Origin: Allolobophora icterica
Taxonomy: Eukaryota > Annelida > Clitellata > Crassiclitellata > Lumbricidae
Assembly (NCBI GenBank): GCA_963556255.1
Contig: OY744615.1
Span: 3,875,623-3,939,622 of the forward strand
Direction: 5' to 3'
DNA length: 64,000 bases
Of the stretch, positions 1-12,211 are shown piece after piece (the first letter of the stretch is position 1; every line of letters starts with the position of its first letter). Below the pieces are notes generated by a model. It saw nothing but the letters and a program-made list of their open reading frames with translations, did no database searches and had not been told where the DNA came from. A program made the position numbers and the translations under genes.

Positions 1-89
1 GTCATTCCAGACGGTAGGACCCACCACAGAGAATGCCCTGCGCTGTGCCATAGCAGTCCGAGTTGTGTATGGTTACAGTACAAGCAATG

Positions 90-136
90 TCATTATTATT
101 ATTATTATTATTCTTACTATTATTATTATCATTATT

Positions 137-168
<32 letters not shown>

Positions 169-176
169 TATTATAA
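90..176. repeat. ATT/ATC trinucleotide microsatellite
   Basis: Runs of ATT grading into ATC. It lies directly 3' (on the minus strand) of the retroelement coding remnant at 239-592, so it is probably that element's tail. Predicted proteins through it are poly-isoleucine artefacts. Confidence 0.9.
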
Positions 177-238
177 TCCCAGAATTCATGTCTAGGTTCT
201 GTTCACTCAGAAAATCGAGTTCACCGCCGCTGCATCTG

Positions 239-592
239 TTAAGAAGGCGATGGATATCGACGGGTTTGTTGCTCTTTGGCTCCGGTCAGCTTTGACATGG
301 CGCCTTGGAAAGCCGCTGCGTTGAAACGCTGCACCATCACCGATAGGGTCTTGAATAAGAAGTTTGTTTCGCGGGAGTCATCGGTGGTTTTCGACAGCCG
401 GCGACCAATTTCCGATAGAAAAGCGAGGCCCTCGCTGTTAAGAGGACCGAATGTTTCCACCGCTACAGGTATGAAGATGTATCTCTTCTGTAGTTCAGAG
501 TATTTGATGTGCTTTCTCGCAGCAGCCACCTCCGCCGCCCCTTCTGCCGCGGCCGCCGTTTCTGTGATGTAAGAGGCGGCCACCGTGTCCAC
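239..592 (-). pseudogene. C-terminal fragment of a non-LTR retrotransposon polyprotein
   Basis: The minus-strand frame encodes 117 residues with the blocks FIPVAVETFGPLNSEGLAFL, then EIGRRLS, then a short linker and VMVQRFNAAAFQGAM. From memory, this pattern (PVAVET-G, GRRLS, QR-NA) is common at the C terminus of reverse-transcriptase proteins in invertebrate genomes; that recollection, not a search, is the basis for the call. An alanine-rich stretch precedes the blocks. No reverse-transcriptase motifs are left upstream, so the copy is 5' truncated. A second, shorter copy of the same end lies at 779-860 in the same orientation. The exact clade is not determined. Confidence 0.6.
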
Positions 593-691
593 ACAATAAG
601 GACAGCCCGCCGCTCCACGGAATTAGGGTCTGGCCATCCGGTTTCTTACCATCCGACCTGGATCCGATCCCTTGACTGCAGGGATGCCGGC

Positions 692-724
692 TCTAATAAT
701 ACTACTATTATTATTATTATTATT
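692..724. repeat. ATT microsatellite
   Basis: Short ATT run between the two copies of the retroelement end; probably a retroelement tail. Confidence 0.8.
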
Positions 725-778
725 TCTTTTTTTATCCGAGGTATATATGATCCCTCAGGTGTCAGATACTAATTAAAT

Positions 779-997
<219 letters not shown>

Positions 998-1862
998 GTA
1001 CATAGTATAATCTGATAACAGAGGATAGTCATTATGTTGCATAGAGTTGAAAAGTAATACAGAGATTTTTCTTATAGTGATCACATAGGATCTTTGATTT
1101 TATGTCTATAGTAGAGATAAACTGAGAATTCGATGGAAGGGAATAATAATTCGCAGGCAAAGGTTATCCAGCGTTTCCTTTTATTCTAGTCATATACTTT
1201 TCCTTGTGATGATGAGATGTGTTTAGTAAAAATGACCAAAGTTTGTTGCCTTAACAATGTGATGCTTCCTGCAGCATTTCATAACTGAATGCCACTACTG
1301 TTTTATAGGGACTATTTCAGTCATTCAGTGACACTTTCTCTTGATCTTTGGTGACATTTCCTCTTTCATGTCTTCCTTACATAGAGATCTCCATCCTCGG
1401 CACCTTATTCACATTAAGATACGGTGTCACATTCTTGCACTTTCTTACATTTGCAGATTTGCTACCTTGTCCTCCTAGGCGTGGAACTCGAGATGTTTGT
1501 ATCTTGACTTTTATAAACCTTTTTTTTGGTGACGTAAGTGTACTAAAAGCGAGTGGAACCAATGCAGCTCGTCATTAAAGTGTTAATATAGCTAGAAAAG
1601 TAACGTGAGCAGCGTTTAATGGACGGCGCGAATGTCAATGAGAAGATTGTGCCAAAGGAATGGATTATGGGTCAACGCACGGAAGAACACTTCGGCGGTA
1701 ACGTAAACTTGACAACATCATCCCAAACACTGGTTAAATTTCTCATGATGGTAAAACGACTTTCACATGACAAATGAGGATTCATATCCTGTACGCAGAT
1801 GAAAGGCAAAGACGTTGGACTGCCTCATCTGATTAGGAATGCCGATTTCTTCGGCGTCATTT
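998..1862. other. Non-coding stretch with a possible RTE-type 3' tail
   Basis: No convincing gene is visible. Bases about 1531-1590 resemble about 63441-63510 on the plus strand (both contain CTAAAAGCGA then CATTAAAGTGTTAA) and, more weakly, the downstream end of the minus-strand RTE-like LINE near 41700-41770. I infer a short retroelement tail. Confidence 0.4.
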
Positions 1863-1870
1863 CCTGTTGG

Positions 1871-3977
1871 GGCATTCCACGGTATTGTGGTCCAGGAGAG
1901 GTCATGAAAAAATATTGAAATTTTAAATTGTTAATAATTTCTGTTAATAGCTAGGTGGTTCTAGTATAAGATTCCAAAAGGATTTTGTTGTTGCGCTTAG
2001 GGTTTTGTGTCGGCTTTGCTTCAAACTGGCACTTTCAGTCTTTATGCGTTACGGACTCTACATGCAATTTTTAAATACTAAATTTTTAATGTAAAGCCAA
2101 TGTGGAATATTTTTGGCTGGACATCATAACCATGGTGAGGTTAAGTGATAAATACTATATGATCACAAATTCACCATATCATGTGTCTGGATTAGCTCGA
2201 GCAAAACATGACTTGTAGAGTCCGTAACATTTTGGAGCTTCTAATTTCATTCTTAGGCATTTAAAATTGCACTGCAAACTTGGTATTTTTAATTCTCTAA
2301 TTCACCATTGTAGGCTACTTAGTTAACATAAATTACTTTTCCTAATATTGCTACAAATATTTTTTATGTGAAGTTAAATATTGTTACGGACTCTACAAAA
2401 GTGTTATGGACTCTACAAGCACAAATTCAGTTGATGAAACTGATAGCTTCTGTCAGAAGTATCTATGCAATTATGTATAGAAACAAACCTTTAAACATGT
2501 CTCTTGTTAAAAAGAGCTGCTTTCAACAACATTAACACAAGGTATTTATGAGTTTTATTATTTATTTATTTATTTATTGCATTTTCATTGCTTCATAAAT
2601 ATTTTATAAACAAGGGTACATGATCAATACATTTAAATGAATAGTTTGTTATTTAATTTTCTTTTATTATTCATAGAAATGGTGAAAACTGTAAAAGAAC
2701 ATGTGGAGAAACACAGACAGAAAGTTTACAACAATGTAGAGCTTAATGTAGCAGTGAAAGAAAAAGAGAGATAAGGATAAAAAAAACGCTTGGAACGGCA
2801 TCGTGTTGCACTAGAAGGTGGTGAACTAGCTGCAATGAGGAAGAAGCAAGTAATGAAATATCAGATAAAGTGGCCAGCCAGAGTTAAAGCTGAAGCATCA
2901 CAGAGTGAAGGATAAAGATCACAGTGAATATTTACCAGTGCCGCTCGCCACTCCCAGAGCATTGGCAAAGCTGTTCGAAGAGTAGAAAAGTTGTTGCCAA
3001 AGTCGCCAAGAAAGAAAATGGCAATAATAGTGAAGATTTTGTGTACATTAATGTATATTTTGTACATTAATGTACAGTGATTGCCACTGAGCAATTTCTT
3101 TTGGTTGAACAGGTGACTGAAGGAAGATTGAATAATGAAGGTGAAAGTGAATACTGGACGTTGTTCATGCGGAAGAAGGACAAAGGAGGCAATCTGTTCG
3201 GCTTTCCTGATAGAACTGACCAGTCACGGATCACCAGTGATCAGGTAGTAGAGAAGCTATCTGCACCAACAAAGCATGGAAGAGGACTTTTCAAGTTCAA
3301 TAACCCCGTAGCTAGTGCTACAGACTGATCCAAGCTAATTAGGGACTTCTAAAACATTAAGAGCCTCGGTGTCAATGTTGATTTTCGAACGTAACAAAAA
3401 GTCCTAATTAATTGTTTGTGACAATGGAACTTCATTATATTTTTTAATTTGTGCTCTGAAACTACCTGTAGCATTCTTGTAAAGATTGAAATGATGAAAG
3501 TAAACGGTATAAAATAACTGCTTTCGTGATTATTAACCAGTTTTGTGTATGGTCCATAACGTAGAGTCCGTAACGTAGAGCCCGTAACGCACAGTCTATA
3601 CGTTAAGTGAATGAACAACATCAGTACTTATCATGATAAAGAAATGCAATTATGCCTAAATCAACAGCAATACCTGGCATTTCTATAAGGGTGTTTCAAC
3701 AAATTTTGTGTTTGATAGTCTCACAGAAAATCAAGACCGTTCATTCAATCAAAAAGTTGATGGAACTTTGTTGTAGAGTCCGTAACGCAAACACTTTGAT
3801 TCACCAGACATGATACATAAAGGCTAACCCAGTCTAAATAATATCAAGCTAATCTGTGATTGAAGAGGTATCTGGGAAAAATATAAAAATATTTTAAACA
3901 GTAATCATCTGTGTGTATGAACGGTTCAAAGTCTTCTGAATGTAGAGTCCGTAACATTTTAAATACCGTGGAATGCC
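1871..3977 (+). mobile_element. Terminal-inverted-repeat DNA transposon, 8-bp duplication, superfamily unassigned
   Basis: The element begins GGCATTCCACGGTATT at 1871 and ends with its inverted match at 3977. It is flanked by the perfect 8-bp direct repeat CCTGTTGG (1863-1870 and 3978-3985). A 15-bp motif, GTTACGGACTCTACA or its complement, recurs: about 2048, 2214, 2383 and 2403 (one variant) on the left, and 3561, 3772 and 3941 on the right, with a diverged tandem repeat at about 3576. Most left copies point opposite to the right copies, as expected for subterminal transposase-binding sites. The interior holds two remnants of one basic protein (2679-3328). Termini starting GG and the missing catalytic core leave hAT, Merlin and less known 8-bp groups possible. 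Confidence 0.8.
2679..3328 (+). pseudogene. Transposase-like gene remnant inside the 1871-3977 element
   Basis: The N-terminal part starts at ATG 2679 after a TAG that could be a splice acceptor. It reads MVKTVKEHVEKHRQKVYN and continues, across in-frame stops, with very basic sequence including the block SIGKAVRRVEKLLPKSPRKK. A C-terminal part (3077-3328) contains EYWTLFMRKK, GNLFGFPD and RGLFKF before a stop. From memory, a Lys/Arg-rich N terminus, an LGKA-type helix and a YW...FP...RG C terminus occur together in a group of uncharacterised multi-copy proteins of cnidarians and deuterostomes, whose middle carries Asp-containing blocks. That middle is absent here, so the copy looks internally deleted. 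No catalytic residue can be pointed to. Confidence 0.5.
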
Positions 3978-4093
3978 CCTGTTGGCAACTCATGGCGACT
4001 TTTATATTAAGCAACGAGAACTAGGCGACATGGTTCAAGGGATTTCGCTGTTGCTGGACCATCTGTCTGGAACAGCATACCACCTGGTATACA

Positions 4094-4987
4094 CAGTCTT
4101 GTTGTCCTCGAGACCAAGGTCTTGGTCTCGAGTGCACTCGAGTTCGTTTTTAAAAGTCTTGGTCTTGGTCTTGAGGTTCAAGGTCTTGGTCTTGGTCTTG
4201 GTGTTGAGGTTCAAGGTCTTGGAATTGGTCTTGGTCTTGAGGTTCAAAGTCTTGGTCTTGGTCTCGCAAGACCAAGACCAAGACCGGCTGTTAATATGAA
4301 CAGTCATTTAACAGAACTCAAGAATTCTTTATCAAGCCTCCTTGCATCATACGACCAATATCTATGGATGGATACAAGTCGTGTTGGTCAGGAAAACCCA
4401 TTGGCAGCAGCAACAGTTATTCTGTATCAGACGGTATGATAAACCATGAGAGGATTTCAAAAGGACTCACTATCTGTACATTTACATCCGGTGCTTGAAA
4501 AGCTACTCTGTATGTGTCAGCGACTTCAGCACCTGTAGAACATATTTGTTCACATGGCGGAATTTTTATGAGGCCCACCAGGCACGTCTTGGTCAGAAAA
4601 TTCTGAGCGAATTGGTTTTTATGAAAATACAAAAGACATTTGGTATAAGAGTTTGCATGGAGGACTTTTGAATACAAATTCGGATTTCTCTGCAGTTTAC
4701 ATTTAAAGTTAATTTGCTTGAATAAAATAAAAGACTCATGTTTTCATTAAAATAGCGAATTTTCCGACTTGACAATTTTTAAAAGTCTTGACCTGATTTC
4801 AATTTTTTGGGTCTTGGTCTTGGTCTTGGTCTTGAGGTTCAGGGTCTTGGTCTTGGTCTTGGTCTCGAGGTTCAAAGTCTTGGTCTTGGTCTTGGTCTCG
4901 AGGTTCAAGGCCTTGGTCTTGGTCTTGGTCTTGAGGTTCAAGGTCTTGGTCTTGGTCTTGAGGTTTAAGGTCTTGACAACAAGACTG
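4094..4987 (+). mobile_element. hAT-type MITE with minisatellite arms, copy 1
   Basis: The ends are CAGTCTTGTTGTC and GACAACAAGACTG, with the perfect 8-bp duplication GGTATACA at 4086-4093 and 4988-4995. Each arm (about 4115-4290 and 4805-4975) is an array of CTTGGT repeats broken by CTTGAGGTTCAAGG-type units, and the two arms are inverted relative to each other. The roughly 500-bp core between them has no recognisable gene. Ends of CAG...CTG with 8-bp duplications fit hAT. Predicted proteins such as repeated KTKTLNLK or LVLVLRFK are translations of the arrays. Confidence 0.9.
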
Positions 4988-5575
<588 letters not shown>

Positions 5576-6626
5576 TATGCGGCCAGTGGCGTAACCAGAG
5601 TCAAAATGAAACCCGGGCAGCTGCCCAACTCAACATTAATCATAATCATGATAATTTTAAGTAGGAATTGGTAGAGGCCATTTTTATTAATTCGAAAGTG
5701 GCAAGTTAGCAACTATTATAATGTTATTATAACTATAATAATTCAACATTTTGCTACATTTTGATAAAAAGATATTTACATTTTACATTAGAAACTTCAT
5801 ACGCGAATTGTAATCAATCTGCAGCCAGTTAAGATAATTCAAACGTGTGAGATTTGGAGAGTTAGCACTAGCAGCTGTAGCCTGTAACTAAGTAGGCCTA
5901 TCCAATTATATAAATGACACTGCATCAATGTCTTTTGTATCATCTACGAAAACTGAGAAGTTTTAGAACATACCCGCTTCTTTGAAAATTGACGACCTGC
6001 GATATTACATCTGAAATGCAAGTGCTATATATAAAGGGCGATATCTTTCTGGATTGTTGGCGATTGATAGGTATACCATTGTCAGGCAATGAACGCAACA
6101 GAATATTCCAACCATGGAAGTTCCGCAAAGAAAGCACTTTGAAAACGACGTTTGACTGATTTAGTCACTCAAAAATATTTCCATGGGTATACAAGTAATT
6201 TAGGTTGAACCGGGGTATGCAGTTCTACTTTGGAATTGGAAATGTCTTACGGACTGACCGACCTGATTACGGCTTGGTTCTGGTGTGCCATCGGTTGATG
6301 CCTTGTGCATTAGACATCGGCGCAATAGAAGGTTTTACTACTACTACTTTCATGTTCTTCCTTTACCTCACAAATTTTATATTTGGCCAATTTTCCCATT
6401 TAGTCTATACGCTGTTCAAAAGTGCCACAACAAGGGTTACAAGGCATGTGTAGCTCTGCCTCTCTGTAGTCTGAACTATAGCCTAGCCTGTATAGTGTAT
6501 ATGACAGATAATACATGATACACAGGGCCGCAGACGTTTGTAAGAGTGGTTCGTGAATATTTCGGTCTTCACGTGTAGCATCTGTCTAGGTCACCCTGAG
6601 GTGTCGGGGGTATTTGACCCTGGATT

Positions 6627-6675
6627 ACCCAGTTTCATACGAAGATACTGAACGTATCTTCGTATGAAACTGGGT
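6627..6675. repeat. Perfect 22-bp inverted repeat with 5-base loop
   Basis: Arms 6627-6648 and 6654-6675 are exact reverse complements separated by TGAAC. This is a strong potential hairpin or cruciform inside the hAT-like element. Confidence 0.9.
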
Positions 6676-6733
6676 GTTCGCATGCACACAATATACAGCC
6701 AGATTCTCTTTTCAGGCGTAGAACCAGTGCACA

Positions 6734-6736
<3 letters not shown>

Positions 6737-6786
<50 letters not shown>
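6737..6786. repeat. TC dinucleotide microsatellite
   Basis: Uninterrupted TC run of about 50 bp, 60 bp after the 22-bp palindrome. The Arg-Glu and Ser-Leu frames here are artefacts. Confidence 0.95.
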
Positions 6787-6792
<6 letters not shown>

Positions 6793-7465
6793 TTTTCATG
6801 CATGCTTCAAGTAGCCTCAATTGGTGGGGAGGGACGGGATGGGGGCGATCGGACGGCAAAGGTAGGTCGACGCGGTGGGCTGATGGCACATCATGTTCTG
6901 TAGGCCTATCGTTTGTCTGAAGCAATGTAAAACTCAAAATTAAAATTTCTCAATTTCTCTGGCTTGCACAACCCGGGCAGAATTAATTGCAACCCGGGCA
7001 CTGCCCATAATTGCCCGGGCGTGGTTACGCCACTGCATGCGGCATTAACATGTATAAGTAATTGGACTCAAAATAAAGACAATTTTCTTTTATTCATCAA
7101 CACAAGTTGTCATAGACGCAACATGTTTACAATGTATAGATCAGTACAAGATCTGTATTTTATTTGAGTTCATTATACCTAAAGATAAACACATGCCACA
7201 TATTATGTTAGCGTTGGTTGATTGATGTGTGTTTATGTTCGCATGCACTATGACGAGAGATTTGGGAGAAATCGGTGACTGAGAGTGACTTAGACTGAAG
7301 AGATGCTGGTTGTTGCTGTTAGAATCGTAGGTTTCAATGGCTGTGAAAATGTATCGTTGGATTACTCGTTTTATTTAACAATAACTGTAAAACTAAGACT
7401 ATAGTGTGTCGTGTTTGAATTGCTCTACGCTAGGTAACGGGAGTCGATAGTGCGAGACATTGAAT

Positions 7466-7662
7466 CAGGGCCGTAGCCAGGATTTTGTTTCGGGGGGTGT
7501 TTTCTGTTTCGGGGGGTGTTTTCTCGTCCTTAAGCAAGCCGACATGCAACCGAGTCAACCGACCAAGGGGTTTGTAGTTAGTAAATGCATTACTTCATTT
7601 TTACATTATTTAATTTCGGGGGGTGTTTAAACACCAAAAACACCCCCCTAGCTACGGCCTTG
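7466..7662. mobile_element. hAT-type MITE, 197 bp
   Basis: Ends are CAGGGCCGTAGCCAGGA and CCTAGCTACGGCCTTG, with the perfect 8-bp duplication CATTGAAT (7458-7465 and 7663-7670). The interior has three GGGGGGTGTTT-type blocks. No coding potential. Confidence 0.9.
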
Positions 7663-7669
7663 CATTGAA

Positions 7670-8240
7670 TCTATACATATAGTTTCCTTAAATGCAAATT
7701 TGTCCGTTGTAGGACGCTACGTCACAAACGGCTTCTGTTCTATTGTGAAACCGTTTGTGACGTCAGTACTGCCGTCTTGACGACGGCGGTCTTGACGACG
7801 GCCTTGACGACGGCGATCAACGACCAACGATATACACTGCCGTCATAATTATGAGGGGGAAATACACAGGGCTGTAGTCGATGGTATACGCGGGAATACA
7901 GGGTATACTCACCTCTAGCGAAATTTGAGAGCGTATACTCAGCGCTCTAGACGAGGGTATACGCGGGTATACAGCGTATACTTACCTCTGTAGAGACCTG
8001 AGTAATGAAATTTGGAGGAAAAAGAGAGGTTTTGACAGGTTTTGAGAGGTTAGGGCGAATGACTAAAAAAAAGGTCATCAACTTTTTCAGAGACGAAATC
8101 GTAAAAAGTCAGGGAATTTGTGAAAAGTCTGAAATTTTTCTTAGATGAATTCCTAAAAAAAGGTCTTCAAATTTTTTTTACGCCGCTGGTAGCGTATACT
8201 CACCTCAAATTTTACCACTACAGCCCTGGAAATACACTAG
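7670..8240 (+). mobile_element. Possible Helitron-like element split by a hAT MITE
   Basis: It starts TCTATACATATAG after an A and ends CTAG before a T, the boundary style of Helitrons. Internal blocks (TTTGTGACGTCA, then CTGCCG and repeated CTTGACGACGG units) resemble the minus-strand sequence at 26774-26980, which carries a hairpin beside a CTAG end. The interior is interrupted by the hAT MITE at 7867-8228. No hairpin was seen near 8240, so this is tentative. Confidence 0.35.
7867..8228. mobile_element. hAT-type MITE, 362 bp
   Basis: Ends are CAGGGCTGTAGT and ACTACAGCCCTG, with the perfect 8-bp duplication GAAATACA (7859-7866 and 8229-8236). The interior repeats GGTATACGCGGG and GTATACTCACCTC. 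Non-coding. Confidence 0.9.
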
Positions 8241-8840
8241 TAAGTTAAATTATATCTTTACTTAGAATGCTTGAGTCTCTGACCTAAGTGTCTCTTTAGT
8301 AAACTTCGTCGATTCTAAATGTCATTATATGGGCCATAAAGCTGTTTATAGAGTATCAGAGAGCTAAACAGAAGAAACGTTGAACAATGGTCTACTGCAT
8401 ATAACGGACCAAACCAATAAATGTCGAATGATTTGATTAATGTTTTCATTATAGGCCTCATCATATCTGTCATTCACCCTAAAAACCATCAAGTATTTAT
8501 TAACCAGTTCTAAATATATTTTAAGAGAGTAGATAGCTTAAGACAAGAGAGTGAAGTGGTCACATTCATGCATGTTTATCTTTATGACAGTCGTTCATCG
8601 GGATTGCACGGGTGACTTGTCGTAAAATCACGCTCAGGTCTTAAGTGATTCAGAGGTTCAAAGACCTAGCGATTGAAGGACAAATGTACTAAGATTCTCA
8701 ACCTCACGGTAGATTTAAAACTGGATTCCTGTTTCATATTTAAGGGGTTTAGTAATCGTTCAAAGCGATGAGAGTGCGGCAACATTGAAAGCGACATCGC
8801 AGAGATGACATCGACATCTCGCACAGCTCTTTAGATTGCT
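8241..8840. other. No recognisable gene
   Basis: AT-rich unique-looking sequence. A short stretch near 8755-8815 resembles 5408-5465 (CAGTAATCG/AGTAATCG context with GCGACATCGCAGAGA), so part of it is an older repeat. Confidence 0.4.
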
Positions 8841-8861
8841 TAGCTGATATTGCTAATTCTG

Positions 8862-9480
8862 TATTTTCATGTACCGTTTTCATTCAGGTTTACTGCCCAC
8901 TGCTTTTGCCAATTATTTTAGTTCGGATACTCCTATCCATGACTATTTCCCTAGATACTCTCACACGTACCGGAGTGAACTAGCTCACCTTAAAATAAAA
9001 CAGTTCACAATAAAATGTCTGGGCTTCTCTTGGGGAATAAGCTACCTCGTGATTTTCCAACTTACCGACCATTGGTTTATTTAAGAAATCGCTAAAAATT
9101 ACTAGTGTATCGCTTGCACAGGATCTTTTTTCTGGTTTATTCTTCTGGTTTATTTTCTGGTTTTTTGTCTGTTTTTCCCTATTACTCTGCTTTACCAATT
9201 TGACGTTGTACTTTATTGTACAAATGAGTTTCTTATATGTTTTGGTGTTCGTGGCCACAGCTCAGTAGTGACAGTGGTAGTGAATTTCTTCTCATGTCTT
9301 TGAATGCCATCTGCATTTTTTGTGTTGCATGGGTTATCCAGACCCAGCGGGATCCGTCCGTTTCTCGTGTACCCTTTATGTGGGATTATCACTTTGTACA
9401 TTGATCGTACCTATATTGCAAATATTCATGTGATTGATTTCTCAAAATAAAAATGGTTTTCGATTTGATTTGATTTGTTA
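8862..9480 (+). mobile_element. 3' end of a CR1/L2-type LINE
   Basis: The plus frame from 8869 reads FHSGLLPTAFANYF, then HDYFPRYSHTYRS, the end of a Jockey-superfamily ORF2 (usual form: F-GLLP-F-NYF, then Y-TR). The rest of the frame is decayed, lacking the usual G-WN-LP block. The 3' region ends in AATAAAAATGG followed by GATTTGATTTGATTT, a short tandem tail of the kind found on these LINEs. It is strongly 5' truncated. Confidence 0.65.
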
Positions 9481-9773
9481 TGACACGTCAGAAGAAGAAA
9501 CCATGTAGTAGTACTTTGAGCCAAATGAGGCAGGGTCTGGATAACCCAGGTGGTCAGTCTCCTCATCACCTGATCTTCCCAACCAAAGTGTGTTCCAGGT
9601 GTACTAATTCCATAGCTATCTTAACGAGGGACACAAGTGTGGCAGAAATCTGGAATTATCTGTCTGCCTTAGTAGGCATTTGAACAACTGAGTTTATAAC
9701 AACCACTAAACTAACGTAAACTATTCCTTCCTTCCTCCCGCACTCCCTTCTTTCTTTCATTCGTTTATTCATT

Positions 9774-10817
9774 CAGGGCCTACTATCCCCCCTCCCCTGA
9801 AAGCTGGAAGCAATCCCCCTACCCCTTCCCTTGCACCATCCCCATCCGCTACCCTATCCTTCTCTCCCCATCCCTTATCCCCTCCCCTCTCCCTTTTCCC
9901 TCCTGTACCATTCACTCCCTTCCTCTCCCTCCCCTTGAAGTGGGGAGGGGTTCGGGGTCCTCCCCTGAAATGTTTTTGGATTTCTGTAAAAATTTATGGG
10001 AGAGGCTGTAATGAATATGGTACAAAAATTCTAAAATACGGGACATTGAAGTTCATAATAAGTTGATATAAATTTTCTGTTCTGCAGAAAATGTTATTAC
10101 ATAGGCCTACTTCTTTAAACATTACTTTTAGTATGACCCGAAGTGAGATCTATAAATTGAAGAAAAGCGTTCATGATCCTTTTGATTAAAAAATCTAGTT
10201 GGTCAGTGCTACAATTATTGTTGTATAGTGCAGTGAACATGGGATCATCAGGTCTTGATATATTCTTACAAAATAATTGTTGGCTTGGTAACACATAAAT
10301 AGACAGGGATGGAACCTGTTACCGCTGCGTTGCACCAGAAATATGCATTCATATTGCAATCTTTAAACTCCCCATATGTTTGCTGAAGAGTGTCCCAATA
10401 GTTTAACATGTGTCCAGTATTTTGGAATTTTTGCACCATATTTATTTCAGCGTATCCCATAAATGTTTACAGTGCACTGGGAGCCCTGCAGAATTAATTC
10501 AACAGTTCAGTTGAACTAAAATATATAGGTTTCCAAAACCAGTTTTCTTTCTCCAAAAATGCGCTAAAACTCACCTACGGCAATGTAGGAATCCAAAATT
10601 AACAACAATGTGACATAATACCATTAATACCATAATACATTAACTTAACAGTGTAGACTCGATTACAGTCGACAGCCGATTATAATACACTGCAACATTT
10701 GAGTCAGTGTATACTGTCAATTGAACAGCAACATCCATTTCATTAGGGGGGAAACTTTCCCCTCTGGCACAAATTGGAAGCAGTCTGCTTCATTCCCCCC
10801 ATACGTAGTAGGCCCTG
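9774..10817. mobile_element. hAT-type non-autonomous element, 1.04 kb
   Basis: Ends are CAGGGCCTACTA and TAGTAGGCCCTG, with the perfect 8-bp duplication TATTCATT (9766-9773 and 10818-10825). Both ends carry C-rich or G-rich blocks (9785-9945 and about 10745-10800). The interior is AT-rich, and no transposase was recognised. Confidence 0.9.
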
Positions 10818-11317
10818 TATTCATTCAGAACATTTGTCCAAATGTTACCGATATAGAATCGTCATATATGAGTGAAAACATTGAGTGACCTATGAATTCT
10901 TTGAATATTCAGTATTTGATGTGATCGTTACCTGATGAACCAGAGAATCCCGTCATGTATTGCAGACGACTATCCCAGGCGGATCCTCCGCTCTACACAG
11001 GAAAAAAGGCCATTGATCACCTAAATTTGTATAATTTCTATCGGCTTTTAATCACTAAAATGACTGCTAGGCCGGATCATAAGCATCTTTAAAGGTCTCC
11101 ATCTACTCCAATATTTCACAGAAGCAATATTTCAATAATAATAATTTGCGAAGACGTCGTCATGAGGCAACTCAATGTCTCACATCCGTAGAAGTAGGCC
11201 TAGAGGAGGAGCTCATTTCCTCCTCTGCAGCTCACGGGCAGTAGTGGACGAACCCCAAGGTACTATATGGCCACGGGCCAGCATATCTCCCCCGAACTGC
11301 CCTTTACTACCAAGCAT

Positions 11318-12211
11318 CAGAGCGTCTGATTTAAGGCGAGCGATCGATCGCTCTCCATGGTCGCTCGCCTAGCATAGGTACCAGCGAGCGATTTACCGCT
11401 CGCCTAGTCGAAGGCTTCTCACCGTCGGTGACAGTCGGTCGTCGCTCGTTGAGTTTGAGTTAGACTCCAAGACGATAGACGAACCTGGAGTCAGACCATT
11501 ATTTTATTTACCTAATTGAGATTACTTAATTTACTTACTCGCGGCAGCAGTGAATGCGTGCCGTGACCTGTCCTAATTACTGCTGACTGATCACTCCAAT
11601 TTCGTGGAATATGATTGGCCATAACAAGACGGCCGACACTTCACGCCGCGTGACATCATCCTTAACATCACCAATTTCGGAAATTATTTTAAACAACAGT
11701 GACGGCGAAGATGAGCAAGTCGAATAATAAGCACGTATCTGCCACGAAAATTAGGCGACTCGTTCGATGTCGATGTAGTAAAATAGAAAATCGTCGGACT
11801 GTGAACAAAATTTACTGCAAGTCCTGCAGAAAGCACGCCGATAAAATTCGAATGGATTGCCGGCTGAAAGGTCAAGCCAAAAATGAGTGTTCAACGTAGG
11901 CCTATGCCGAAGGCTCAACCAACGTTGTGAAATCAGCCGTCACACGTCATCTTACGTCAATGGTAGGTTTCTAGTGAATTTTCATTCATTCTGAGAATTT
12001 ATATAGCGCCTCTTCAAGAGACCTACTCGCGTAACAGAACAGAGTGACATAGGGCCTACTAGACGATTATTATATGCAGCTATACGAACAAATACGATAC
12101 ATGAAATATGCTGTACACAAAAGCTCTCAAAGTCGACCGCATATCGCTCGCCTACTCGACCCAGCGCGATCGATTTTCAACCCGCCTACTATTTTCAAAT
12201 CAGATGCACTG
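11318..12211 (+). mobile_element. hAT-like element with BED-finger remnant
   Basis: The left end is CAGAGCGTCTGATTT and the right end AAATCAGATGCACTG, imperfect inverted repeats. Flanks are CCAAGCAT (11310-11317) and CCTAGCAT (12212-12219), an 8-bp duplication with one mismatch. Both ends contain GCTCGCCT and CGATCGAT motifs. The interior includes a transposase N-terminal exon (11709-11967), which supports hAT. Confidence 0.75.
11709..11967 (+). pseudogene. BED-type zinc-finger N terminus of a hAT transposase
   Basis: The frame from ATG 11709 reads MSKSNNKHVSATKIRRLV and later YCKSCRKHADKIRMDC. After a shift of frame near 11890 it continues AEGSTNVVKSAVTRHLTSM up to a GTAGGT donor-like site. 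The order Cys-x2-Cys, then a NVVKSA-TRHL helix ending in His, is what BED-like fingers of hAT transposases look like; the match is from memory. The frameshift and the lack of downstream catalytic exons make it a relic. It sits wholly inside the terminal repeats at 11318-12211. Confidence 0.55.

Larger units (their letters stand above)
5584..7035. mobile_element. hAT-like element, 1.45 kb
   Basis: The left end is CAGTGGCGTAACCA and the right end TGGTTACGCCACTG, perfect inverted repeats of 14 bp. The flanks are TATGCGGC (5576-5583) and CATGCGGC (7036-7043), an 8-bp duplication with one mismatch. Near both ends are CCCGGGCA-type blocks. No transposase was recognised inside. The interior contains a perfect 22-bp palindrome (6627-6675) and a TC microsatellite (6737-6786), so it has been rearranged. 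Confidence 0.8.

Noticed and set aside
11175..11372. 65-codon plus frame at 11.2 kb
   Set aside because: Crosses the left terminus of the hAT-like element at 11318, so the frame is fortuitous.
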